DNA from: Rothia kristinae NBRC 15354
GTDB lineage: Bacteria > Actinomycetota > Actinomycetes > Actinomycetales > Micrococcaceae
Assembly: GCF_001570865.1 (NCBI RefSeq)
Contig: NZ_BCSM01000008.1
Span: 49,519-113,518, forward strand
Length of the DNA stretch: 64,000 nucleotides
Direction: 5' to 3'
Shown here: positions 42,455-50,643 of the stretch, in pieces
How positions within the stretch are numbered: the first letter of the stretch is position 1
Layout of the letters: the number at the start of each line of letters is the position of its first letter
Notes under the pieces: model-generated
Database searches by the model: none
The model's input: only the letters and a program-made list of their open reading frames with translations
Told to the model about the DNA's origin: nothing
Program-made: the position numbers and the translations under genes

Positions 42455-43267
42455 CTAGCGGCCGGGCGCCGGCTGGCGCAGGTCGATGCCGAACACGGCC
42501 CTGACCTCCGCGATCGTGTTCTGCGCCCACCGGTGATCCGAGGGCGTGGAGGGGAGGGTCACCGCCAGTCCCGGGTGGTCCTCGTGCGTGATCCGCTGGT
42601 GCTTGCCGCCGTCCACGACGTCGAAGCCCCGGGAGCGCAGCAGCGCCACGAAATCCGTGCGATCCGTGGGCACCGGAACCCGCCGGTCCGCCTTGGTCCC
42701 GGGCACCCGCGGCATCGGCGGGCCCGTGTTCACCGGCGGCTCCGCGCGCTCCGGCTCACCCACCGAGTACACGGCCAGCACCGTCTCCCCGTCCGAGCCC
42801 ACCACCACGCGCAGGCCGCGCGCCACATAGATCGTGGCACCATCCCGGCCAGGCTCGGTGCCCTCCGGGTCCGCGACGATCGCCACGATCTCACCGAAGG
42901 CTATGCCCTGACGGCGCAGGAACTTGGTGACCTTGCGCAGCGGGCGCAGCTTCCACACCGGGTTCCCGGCTCGCTCCCCGGATTCCGCTGCCGCCAGCGC
43001 GGGGCGCCCGCTCCCGGCCAGATCCAGGGGAGTGGGTGCCGCAGGCTCCGGGGTGCTTCCCGCCTCCTCGCGGATCAGCTCCAGGCCCCGGGTCAGCAGG
43101 GCCACCACCTCCGGGGTCGGCGGGGTGTGCGGGCACAGCACCTCCCGACCGGCGGCATCCGTGACGGACCAGTGCCCGTGGTGCTCGCGCGGCGGATGGT
43201 AGGTCAGCGGCCCCTCCGGCAGGGCGCGGGCGAGCTCGCTCCACCGGCTGCTGGGAACGCGGGCCAT
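42455..43267 (-). CDS. multidomain protein with HicA-like C-terminus, no antitoxin gene beside it
   Basis: 270 residues from the ATG at 43267 (AGGAGG nine bases upstream). Three parts are visible. Residues 1-75 are an unrecognised segment (WSELARALPEGPL..HGHWSVTDAAGREVLCPHTPPTPEVVALL). About 105-175 (LRKVTKFLRRQGIAFGEIVAIVADPEG..ATIYVARGLRVVVGSDGETVLAVYSV) resembles small DUF4258/RelE-fold domains. About 205-262 (DFVALLRSRGFDVVDGGKHQRITHEDHPGLAVTLPSTPSDHRWAQNTIAEV) has the HicA mRNA-interferase pattern, with the catalytic His in the GGKH position. Free-standing HicA is about 60-80 residues and paired with HicB; neither holds here. It may be a housekeeping RNA-binding protein derived from a toxin fold. 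Assignment is by motif only. Confidence 0.55.
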   Translation of the reverse strand: MARVPSSRWSELARALPEGPLTYHPPREHHGHWSVTDAAGREVLCPHTPPTPEVVALLTRGLELIREEAGSTPEPAAPTPLDLAGSGRPALAAAESGERAGNPVWKLRPLRKVTKFLRRQGIAFGEIVAIVADPEGTEPGRDGATIYVARGLRVVVGSDGETVLAVYSVGEPERAEPPVNTGPPMPRVPGTKADRRVPVPTDRTDFVALLRSRGFDVVDGGKHQRITHEDHPGLAVTLPSTPSDHRWAQNTIAEVRAVFGIDLRQPAPGR

Positions 43268-43457
43268 GCGGGTCAACCTCCTGAGGGGATCGCGCCCTGA
43301 ACGGGCGACGGGGGCGGCCCCCCGACCCTACCGGCCGGGTCTGAGCCCCGGCTGAGAACGCCCGGGCCGGGGTCCCGCCTCCGCCGCCGAAGCCGGGCAC
43401 GCCGCCGATCCCGTGACCGTCCCCGGCGCTCGCCGCACCGTCATCGGGGTGGGGCCG

Positions 43458-45179
43458 TCAGAAGGCCGCGCCCCCGCGCAGCTGGAGCGAGATCTCATCC
43501 GCGTCCAGGACCTGCAGGGCACCATCGAGCACATCGGCGTCATAGGTGCCCTCGTCGCGGGCGTCCAGCAGGGCAGCGCGCTGCCGACGGATCGAGGCCA
43601 GCCGCACCCGCTTGGCCTCCGCCGGGGAGGAAGGCTCGGCCTCGCCCTCCGGGGCACGGGCGGCCTCGTGCAGCAGGGCCATCACCGCCCGGTGCTCCTG
43701 CCGCTGCTCCTCCCGGTCCTCCTGCGCGGACTCCGGGTCCGCCCCGCGACGGGACAGACGATCCGCCAGCGGTTTGATGGTGCCGCCCTGGACCGCCAGG
43801 GACAGGGCGGCCACGGCGAAGGCGATGAAGATCAGCACCGAGCGCATCGGGGTATCCTCCGGCAGGGTCTGGGCGGCCGCGACCGTCACGGCCCCGCGCA
43901 TCCCCGCCCACACGACGATCCCGCCGTCGGCCGCACTCAGGGGGCGCTTGGTCAGGTAGTCCGTGTCCGCGATGAACCGGCGCAGCCGGGCGGAGAACCG
44001 CTCCAGATCCGGGGCCCCGCGCCGGGTGCCCAGCCACCGCTTCCGGTGGTGCCGAGCCCGCGCGCGGGCCACCCCTCCCTGGGCCTGCTGCTCTCGGAAG
44101 CGGCGCACCGCCTCCTCCCGAGCCTGCGGATCCGCCAGCCGCCCCTGAATCGCCTCGGCCCGCGGGCGCATGGCCTCCCGACGCAGGGCCTTGCGCCGCA
44201 GCTGCCACAGCAGCGGCGCCACGAAGGCCGCGCGGATCAGCAGGGTAGCGGCCAGGGCGGCCGCGGCGATCCCCACCAGCACCCCCAGACCCACGGACTC
44301 CTCGGAGACCTCCTCGAGGATCGGGCCCAGCTGGAAGCCCATGGCCAGGAACACCGCACCCTCCCCGATGAGGTTGATGCTCTCCCAGTTCTGCCGGTCC
44401 GAGAGCCGGTGGCGCGGGCTGAGCTGGCGCGGGGCGCGCACCCCCGTGACCAGGCCGGCGACGACGGCGGCCACCAGCCCGGAGGCACCCGCCGCCTCCG
44501 TGGGGATCGAGGCGAGGAACGGCACCGTGAAGGACAGGATCGTGTTGACCGTGGGATCCTCCACCCGGCGTCGCACCGCAAGGTTGGCCACCCCCACCAC
44601 GGAGCCAACCACCGCGGCCAGAGTCACCGAGTACGCGAGGGAGCCGACCACACCCCAGAAGGAGAACCCGGCGGCGCTGGCGACGATCGCGGTGCGCAGC
44701 ATCACCAGGGCCGTGGCGTCGTTGAGCAGACCCTCGCCCTCCAGCAGCACGACGACGCGGCGGGGCACCGGGCCGCCCTTGATGATCGAGGTCGCCACGG
44801 CGTCGGTGGGGCTCACGATCGCGCCCAGGGCCACGCCCCACGCGAACCCGAGGTCCGGGATCAGCCACTGGAACAGCAGCCCCAGCAGCAGGGAGGTGAT
44901 GATCACCAGGACCACGGACAGCCCGGAGATCGCCCCGAAGTCCCGGCGGAAGCTCATGGTGGGCATGGACACCGCCGCGGCGTACAGCAGCAGCGGCAGG
45001 ATGCCCTGCAGGATGATCTCCGGGTCCACCTCCACCCCGTGGGTCGCCGGGATCAGGCTCAGCCCGACGCCGACCAGCACCAGCAGCAGCGGGGCCGCCA
45101 GCCCCAGCCGCGGGCCCAGCACGTCCGCGGCCGCGATGATGACGAACAGCAGCACGCCGGTGATCAGCAGCAGCTCCAT
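43458..45179 (-). CDS. CPA1-family Na+/H+ antiporter
   Basis: 573 residues, about 12 transmembrane helices in the first 430. The ion site is in GVALGAIVSPTDAVATSIIKGG (TDAVA) and LLEGEGLLNDATALV (the ND pair typical of CPA1). EGAVFLAMGFQLGPIL and WAGMRGAVTVAAAQTLP are also conserved. A charged cytoplasmic loop of about 90 residues interrupts the bundle (RREAMRPRAEAIQGRLADPQAREEAVRRFREQQAQ), and a charged 90-residue tail follows. It exchanges internal Na+ or K+ for H+ in pH and salt homeostasis. No partner gene is evident. Confidence 0.88.
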   Translation of the reverse strand: MELLLITGVLLFVIIAAADVLGPRLGLAAPLLLVLVGVGLSLIPATHGVEVDPEIILQGILPLLLYAAAVSMPTMSFRRDFGAISGLSVVLVIITSLLLGLLFQWLIPDLGFAWGVALGAIVSPTDAVATSIIKGGPVPRRVVVLLEGEGLLNDATALVMLRTAIVASAAGFSFWGVVGSLAYSVTLAAVVGSVVGVANLAVRRRVEDPTVNTILSFTVPFLASIPTEAAGASGLVAAVVAGLVTGVRAPRQLSPRHRLSDRQNWESINLIGEGAVFLAMGFQLGPILEEVSEESVGLGVLVGIAAAALAATLLIRAAFVAPLLWQLRRKALRREAMRPRAEAIQGRLADPQAREEAVRRFREQQAQGGVARARARHHRKRWLGTRRGAPDLERFSARLRRFIADTDYLTKRPLSAADGGIVVWAGMRGAVTVAAAQTLPEDTPMRSVLIFIAFAVAALSLAVQGGTIKPLADRLSRRGADPESAQEDREEQRQEHRAVMALLHEAARAPEGEAEPSSPAEAKRVRLASIRRQRAALLDARDEGTYDADVLDGALQVLDADEISLQLRGGAAF

Positions 45180-45308
45180 GGGACTCCTTCGGGAGGGAAA
45201 GTGGCTCAGGGAGCATGCTAAGCACCGGCGTGCCGCCGTCGGGAACGGGTCCGCGCACCGGGCCCGGCTGCCGGGTCGGCTATCGGTCCGGGCACGGGAC
45301 CCGGTCGG

Positions 45309-47405
45309 TCACTTCTGGACGGGGTCCCGCCGTCCCAGGCGGACCTTCTTGACCTCGCGCGCCTTGTCCGCGTCCGCATCCCGGAACCCGAAGAAGTAGG
45401 TCAGGATGAACGCGACGACCAGAGCCGTCGCCGACGCGATGAGGTAGCCCACCAAGTTGCCGTCCGCTCCGACCCCGGGGGTGATGAAGGACGGGAAGCC
45501 GACCAGGGAGCCGGTGAAGGCGTACATGGTCACCCCGAACATGCCGGTCAGCAGACCACCCGCTGCACCGCCGATCGAGGCCATGACGAACACCCGGGTG
45601 TACTTCAGGTTCACGCCGTACATGGCCGGCTCCGTGATGCCGCAGAACGCGGAGATCGCGGCCGGGCCGGCCAGCTCCTTGATCTTGGGCAGCTTGGACT
45701 TGACGAACACCGCCAGCACGGCACCGCCCTGAGCCACCATGGTCGCGGAGATGATCGCGTTGATCGGGGACTGGCCATCCGGTCCCGACACCTGGTCCGT
45801 GACGATCGGGATGACCGCCCAGTGCAGGCCGAAGATCACCAAGCACTGGTAGAACCCGCCGATGATCAGACCGGAGATGGTCGGGGACATGTCGTAGACC
45901 CACATCAGGGCGCTGGCGATGCCCTCCGAGACGAACATGACGGCGGGGCCAAGGACCACCATGACGGCCAGGGACACGATCACCACCTCGAACAGCGGCA
46001 CGAAGATCATGCGCAGCACGGTGGGGATGATCTTCTTCAGCCACGGTTCCACGATCGAGGCGAACCAGGCGGCCACGATCATCGGGAAGATCGAGTAGCT
46101 GTAGGAGGCCATGTGGAAGGGCAGGCCGAAGAACTCGGCGTTCAGCGACATCCCCAGCAGCGAGCGCTGCCCTTCACCCGCGGCCATCTCCACCAGGGTC
46201 GGATACGCCAGCACCCCGCCGACGATGGAGACGATGATCGGGTCCGAGCCCAGCCGTCGCGCGGCGGTGAAGCCCACGAAGATCGGCAGGAAGTAGAAGA
46301 CCGCGTCTCCCATCGCGGAGATGATGGTGAAGGTCTGGGAGGACTCATCCACCACATCGAACTGGGTGAGCAGGGAGAGGATCCCCTTGAGGATGCCGGC
46401 CGCCGCCAGCAGCCCGATCACCGGGATCATGGACCCGGTGATCACCCCGATCAGGGAGCTGAAGCCGTACTTGACCCAGCCCCACGCGGTGTCCGGGCGC
46501 TCGGCCTCCTCCGCGGCGTCCTGCTCGCTGGCGGCGGCCTTGTCCGTGCCCAGCTGCTTGACGACGGCGTCGTAGACGTCCTCCACGGCCGGGCCGATGA
46601 CCACCTGGTACTGCCCGCCGGCCCGCACGACGTCGATCACGCCGTCCAGGTCCGCGACCACCTCGTCGTCGGCCTTGCCCTGGTCCTTCAGGTAGAACCG
46701 GACGCGGGTGATGCAGTGGGTCACGGAGCGGACGTTGGCCTTGCCGCCGATGTTGTCGAGGATGTCCCAGGCCAGCGCGTCGTAGCCGGTCAGATCCCCG
46801 GGGCGCTCCTCGGATTCGGCCTCGGTCGCGTCGGCCGGCGCCGCGGTGTTCTCAACCTGCGGCTGGCGGGCGTGCCCCGGCTCGGGGTCACCGGCGGGCA
46901 CCGCGCCCGTCTCGGTCCCCGGCTCCTTCAGCGCGACGTCGGCGGCGGGCTGACCAGCCTCGGTGTGGCCTGCGCGCACCTGCACGGACTCGACCTTCTT
47001 GGCGGTGTTGGGCATGACGACGATCGCCGTCGGGTCCTTGCCGGCCTCGGTGATGGCCTCCACGTCCATGCGGCCGATCCGCTGACCGGCCTGGACGGCA
47101 TCGCCTTTGGAGACCTCCATGGCGAAGGGCCGGCCCTCCAGCTCCACGGTGTCCACCCCGAGGTGCACGAGCACCTCCAAGCCGGAGTCGGTCTTGAAGC
47201 CCAGGGCGTGCCCGGTGTCCGCGGCCATGGTCACCGTGCCGCTGACCGGGGCGAGCACATCACCCGTGGACGGTTCGGACACGCCGAAGCCGTCGCCGAC
47301 CATCTTCCCGGAGAAGACGGGGTCGGGGACGTCCGCGATGCCGATGATCGTGCCGCCGACGGGAGCCAGCAGCTCCTCGCGCGGCGAGTCTGTCTCAGAT
47401 GCCAT
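45309..47405 (-). CDS. PTS sugar permease, fused IIA-IIB-IIC (glucose/beta-glucoside superfamily)
   Basis: 698 residues from the ATG at 47405, preceded by GAAGAGGA. Domain order is IIA (1-150) with phosphoryl His81 in VLVHLGVDTVELEG and partner His66; an acidic/Pro linker; IIB (about 200-285) with phosphoryl Cys231 in THCITRVRF; and IIC (about 310-690) with GSMIPVIGLLAAAGILKGIL, GGFYQCLVIFGLHWAVIPI and GITEPAMYGVNLKY. The IIC signature matches the beta-glucoside/sucrose/trehalose branch. BglF-type proteins are usually IIB-IIC-IIA, so the order differs. Sugar is unknown: no hydrolase or antiterminator gene is nearby. TACACT (47479-47474, minus) is a likely -10 box. Confidence 0.88.
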   Translation of the reverse strand: MASETDSPREELLAPVGGTIIGIADVPDPVFSGKMVGDGFGVSEPSTGDVLAPVSGTVTMAADTGHALGFKTDSGLEVLVHLGVDTVELEGRPFAMEVSKGDAVQAGQRIGRMDVEAITEAGKDPTAIVVMPNTAKKVESVQVRAGHTEAGQPAADVALKEPGTETGAVPAGDPEPGHARQPQVENTAAPADATEAESEERPGDLTGYDALAWDILDNIGGKANVRSVTHCITRVRFYLKDQGKADDEVVADLDGVIDVVRAGGQYQVVIGPAVEDVYDAVVKQLGTDKAAASEQDAAEEAERPDTAWGWVKYGFSSLIGVITGSMIPVIGLLAAAGILKGILSLLTQFDVVDESSQTFTIISAMGDAVFYFLPIFVGFTAARRLGSDPIIVSIVGGVLAYPTLVEMAAGEGQRSLLGMSLNAEFFGLPFHMASYSYSIFPMIVAAWFASIVEPWLKKIIPTVLRMIFVPLFEVVIVSLAVMVVLGPAVMFVSEGIASALMWVYDMSPTISGLIIGGFYQCLVIFGLHWAVIPIVTDQVSGPDGQSPINAIISATMVAQGGAVLAVFVKSKLPKIKELAGPAAISAFCGITEPAMYGVNLKYTRVFVMASIGGAAGGLLTGMFGVTMYAFTGSLVGFPSFITPGVGADGNLVGYLIASATALVVAFILTYFFGFRDADADKAREVKKVRLGRRDPVQK

Positions 47406-47473
47406 GACGATGGTCCTCTTCGTTGAGGGGAGGGATTGCGGCGCGGGATTTCCGCGCCGCACTGCGTGCGCCC

Positions 47474-47535
47474 AGTGTAGCGGGGCGTCATCCCCCGGAG
47501 CATTCGACCCGTCTCATGTCTGACTTGTCCGGACA
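47474..47535 (-). promoter_or_regulatory. PTS gene promoter with upstream palindrome
   Basis: -10 box TACACT on the minus strand (47479-47474) and, 47 bases upstream, the perfect palindrome TGTCCGGACA (47526-47535). GntR-type sugar regulators bind similar TTGTCNNGACAA sites, so this is a candidate operator. The regulator gene is not in the window. Confidence 0.4.
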
Positions 47536-47563
47536 GCGCGGGCGCGAACGGGCACGATGAGGC

Positions 47564-47620
47564 CGAGCCGTCATCCGCGTGGGCTCTGCGGCCCTCAGAG
47601 CTCACGCGGATGACGGCTCG
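47564..47620. terminator. 25-bp hairpin downstream of the MetE-like gene
   Basis: Arms 47564-47588 and 47596-47620 pair with a single mismatch around a seven-base loop. It sits 24 bases past the end of the MetE-like gene (minus strand) and upstream of the PTS promoter. The outer ends read CGAGCC and GGCTCG. No U-tract follows. Confidence 0.65.
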
Positions 47621-47643
47621 ACGTCGGTGCGGCGCCGCGGCGC

Positions 47644-48843
47644 TCAGTACAGGCGCTGCGAGGCGATCCGGGCGCCCTCGGTCAGGGCGGCCAGCTTGGC
47701 CCAGGCGATGTCCGGGTGGATCCGCCCACCCAGCCCGCAGTCGGTGGAGGCGATGACGTTCTCCTTCCCGACGAGTCCGGCGAAGCGCTCGATCCGCTGC
47801 GCCACCAGCTCCGGGTGCTCCACCACGTTGGTGGAGTGGGAGACGCAGCCCGGGATGATCAGCTTGCCCGTCGGCAGCTCCACGTCCTCCCACACCGTCC
47901 ACTCGTGGGCGTGGCGGGCGTTGGCGGCCTCGAAGGTGTACGCCCCGGCCTGGATCTCCAGCATCAGCCCGACGATGTCCTTGAACTCCAGGTCCGTGGT
48001 GTGCGGGCCGTGCCAGGAGCCCCAGCACAGGTGGAAGCGGACCTGCTCGGCGGGGATGCCCTCCAGGGCGCTGTTCAGCGCGTCCACCCGGATCTGCTGG
48101 AACGTCAGGTAGTCCTGCACGGAGGGCTCCGGGTTGATCTGGTCCCACCCCTCGGCCAGCCCGGGGTCGTCGATCTGCACGATCAGCCCGGCGTCGGTGA
48201 TGGCCTTGTACTCCTCGTGCAGCACCTCGGCCCACGCGCGGATGTGGCCCTCGTCCGTGGAGTAGAAGACGTTGCCCACCCGCGCCGCGGAGCCGGGGGA
48301 CAGCGCCGCGATGTACGCCTCGTCGGCCCCGTGGCGCTGGGCTGCGGACTGGAGGTTGGCGATGTCGGCGGCCACCGCGTCCTGGCCGATGTAGCGCAGC
48401 TCGTCCACGGCCACCGGGAACTGGGTGTCCGGGTCGTTGCCGGTGTCGATCTCGGTGGCGTAGAAGTCCCGGAAGCGGGTCCAGTCCCGGCGGTCCTCGA
48501 AGGTCGTGTACCGCAGGTTCCCGGGTTCGGAGCGCTGCGGGACCTGCTCGGGGTCCTGCACATCCACGGACAGCCCCGCGGTGCGGGCGAAGGAGTAGTG
48601 CCACCAGGAGCCGTAGTCCACCGCGCCGTTGCTGGCGTGGCCGTACTCGCCGTCGTTGACGGTGTCGATGCCGACCTCCCGCTGCCGGGCCACCACCTCA
48701 TCCACCGCCCGGGTGAGGATCGGGGCGAAGTCCTCCTCGCTCAGGGAGCCGGCGCGGCGCTCGGCGTTGGCGCGGTGCAGCTCCTCGTTGCGGGGGAGGG
48801 AGCCGACGTGGGTGGTGCGGATGCGGTCCGTGCTGCGCAGCAT
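47644..48843 (-). CDS. cobalamin-independent methionine synthase-like (MetE C-terminal family) protein
   Basis: 399 residues, equal to the catalytic C-terminal half of MetE without the N-terminal half. Zinc ligands fit the family: His and Cys in RFHLCWGSWHG and Cys in IASTDCGLGGR. TTHVGSLPR near the N-terminus is the entry motif of the barrel; DDPGLAEGWDQI and VSHSTNVVEHPE line the site. Such short proteins (methionine synthase II family) act as methyltransferases or as C-S lyases/transferases on thiols; true methionine synthase activity is not assured. The leader holds a long imperfect hairpin and a GAAAGGA ribosome site. Divergent from the first amino-acid permease. Confidence 0.8.
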   Translation of the reverse strand: MLRSTDRIRTTHVGSLPRNEELHRANAERRAGSLSEEDFAPILTRAVDEVVARQREVGIDTVNDGEYGHASNGAVDYGSWWHYSFARTAGLSVDVQDPEQVPQRSEPGNLRYTTFEDRRDWTRFRDFYATEIDTGNDPDTQFPVAVDELRYIGQDAVAADIANLQSAAQRHGADEAYIAALSPGSAARVGNVFYSTDEGHIRAWAEVLHEEYKAITDAGLIVQIDDPGLAEGWDQINPEPSVQDYLTFQQIRVDALNSALEGIPAEQVRFHLCWGSWHGPHTTDLEFKDIVGLMLEIQAGAYTFEAANARHAHEWTVWEDVELPTGKLIIPGCVSHSTNVVEHPELVAQRIERFAGLVGKENVIASTDCGLGGRIHPDIAWAKLAALTEGARIASQRLY

Positions 48844-48885
48844 GGCGGGTCCTTTCGACGGGTGCGGCGGTCCCCTCCAGCGTGC

Positions 48886-48929
48886 CGGGTCGGCTCACCG
48901 GCCACCAGATTTCGACGCCGGTGGACCCG
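48886..48929. other. structured 5' leader of the MetE-like gene
   Basis: CGGGTC (48886-48891) pairs with GACCCG (48924-48929) and CACCGGC (48896-48902) with GCCGGTG (48917-48923), giving a bulged hairpin 40-90 bases upstream of the start on the minus strand. It does not match a riboswitch fold that I recognise. Confidence 0.35.
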
Positions 48930-48976
48930 ATGTGACGTGCGCGCGCCTGTGTTACACGCCCGACACCGGGGAGATC

Positions 48977-48982
48977 TATGCT
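48977..48982 (+). promoter_or_regulatory. -10 box of the first amino-acid permease gene
   Basis: TATGCT, eight bases before an in-frame ATG (48991) and 80 bases before the Shine-Dalgarno-led GTG at 49063. Confidence 0.45.
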
Positions 48983-49062
48983 GAGGCGATATGTTCCTGT
49001 GGCGGGACTCGGTCCGCCGTCGGCGGCAGGCGGGGCCCGTCCTCTTCTTCCAGGAGGTCCCC

Positions 49063-50595
49063 GTGACCCACCAGCCTCCGGTCTCATCGGCCGGCTCCGG
49101 CCCCGCCGTCCCGTCCACCGCGGATCCCGAGGACGCCTTCGGCCACGAGCAGGCCGGCTTCCAGCAGCACCTCGGACCGCGCCAGCTGCAGATGATCGCG
49201 ATCGGCGGGGCCATCGGCACCGGCCTGTTCCTCGGCGCCGGCGGGCGCCTGGCCTCCGCCGGCCCCGGGTTGGCCCTGGACTACCTCGTCTGCGGCTTCA
49301 TCGCCTATCTGATCCTGCGGGCCATCGGCGAGCTCGTGGTGCACCGGCCCTCCTCCGGCTCCTTCGTCTCCTACGCCCGTGAGTTCTACGGGGAGCGCGC
49401 CGCCTACATCTCCGGGTGGATGTACTGGATCAACTGGGCCACCACCTCGATCGTGGACTCCACCGCGATCGCCCTCTACGTCAAGTGGTTCGGGCAGTAC
49501 TTCCACTGGCTCGACGCCGTGCCCCAGGGGCTGATCGCGCTGGTGGTCATCGTCCTGGTGGTCAGCGCCAACCTCATCTCCGTGAAGATCTTCGGGGAGA
49601 TGGAGTTCTGGTTCGCCCTGATCAAGGTCGTGGCGCTGCTGACCTTCCTGGTGGTGGGCGTCTGCTTCGTGATCTTCGGGTCCCCCAACGGCAGCCCGAC
49701 CGGCTTCTCCCTGATCAGCGAGCACGGCGGCTGGTTCCCCAACGGCCTGCTGCCGGCCCTGGTGATCATGCAGGGCGTGGTCTTCGCCTACGCGGCGATC
49801 GAGCTGGTGGGCACCACCTCCGGGGAGACCAAGGACGCCCAGAAGGTCATCCCCAAGGCCATCAACACCGTGATCCTGCGGGTGCTGGTGTTCTACGTCG
49901 GCTCCGTGCTGCTGCTGGCCCTGCTGCTGCCGTACTCCTCCTACAAGGAGGGCGAGTCCCCGTTCGTCACGTTCTTCTCCAGCATCGGGGTGAACGCGGC
50001 CGGGCCCATCATGGAGCTGGTGGTCATCACCGCGGCCATGTCCTCGCTGAACGCGGGGCTGTACTCCACCGGGCGCATCCTGCACTCGATGTCCATGGCC
50101 GGCTCCGCCCCGAAGTTCGCGCAGCGGATGAACAGCCACGGCGTCCCCTACGGCGGGATCCTCATGACCTCCGCCGTCGCGCTGATCGGGGTGGTGCTGA
50201 ACTTCGTCGTCCCGGAGCAGGCCTTCGAGATCGTGCTGAACATCGCCTCCTTCGGGATCATCGGGGCGTGGGCGACCATCGCCCTGGCCCACCTGAAGTT
50301 CGTGTCCCTGGCCAAGCAGGGCCGCTACCGCAGGCCCGGCTACCGCGCCTGGGGCGCGCCGTTCACGGACTGGGTGATCCTGGTGTTCCTGGCCGGGGTG
50401 ATCGTGCTGATCGGCTTCGACTACCCGGTGGGCACCTGGACCCTCGGACTGCTGATCGTGGTGATCATCCCCGCGCTGATCGTCGGCTGGTTCGCCGTGC
50501 GCGGGCGGGTGCGCGCCATCGCCGCCGAACGCGAGGGCGTGACCGGCCTGTACCCGATCGTCGCCGACCGCCCCGCCGCGCACACGCGGGATTGA
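49063..50595 (+). CDS. AAT-family amino-acid permease (paralogue 1)
   Basis: 510 residues from the GTG at 49063, set by AGGAGG five bases upstream; an in-frame ATG at 48991 just after the -10 box would add 24 residues. Twelve transmembrane helices of the APC superfamily, AAT branch. The TM1 substrate motif is [16 protein letters not shown], followed by [26 protein letters not shown] and [22 protein letters not shown], all AAT hallmarks. Relatives carry Asn, GABA, Pro or aromatic amino acids with H+; the substrate here is unknown. Paralogue 2 starts 48 bases downstream in the same direction. Confidence 0.9.
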   Translation: MTHQPPVSSAGSGPAVPSTADPEDAFGHEQAGFQQHLGPRQLQMIAIGGAIGTGLFLGAGGRLASAGPGLALDYLVCGFIAYLILRAIGELVVHRPSSGSFVSYAREFYGERAAYISGWMYWINWATTSIVDSTAIALYVKWFGQYFHWLDAVPQGLIALVVIVLVVSANLISVKIFGEMEFWFALIKVVALLTFLVVGVCFVIFGSPNGSPTGFSLISEHGGWFPNGLLPALVIMQGVVFAYAAIELVGTTSGETKDAQKVIPKAINTVILRVLVFYVGSVLLLALLLPYSSYKEGESPFVTFFSSIGVNAAGPIMELVVITAAMSSLNAGLYSTGRILHSMSMAGSAPKFAQRMNSHGVPYGGILMTSAVALIGVVLNFVVPEQAFEIVLNIASFGIIGAWATIALAHLKFVSLAKQGRYRRPGYRAWGAPFTDWVILVFLAGVIVLIGFDYPVGTWTLGLLIVVIIPALIVGWFAVRGRVRAIAAEREGVTGLYPIVADRPAAHTRD

Positions 50596-50643
50596 CGGGG
50601 CCGGAGAACGAGGAAACGCAGAACACGAAAGGAGAGCTCCGTC

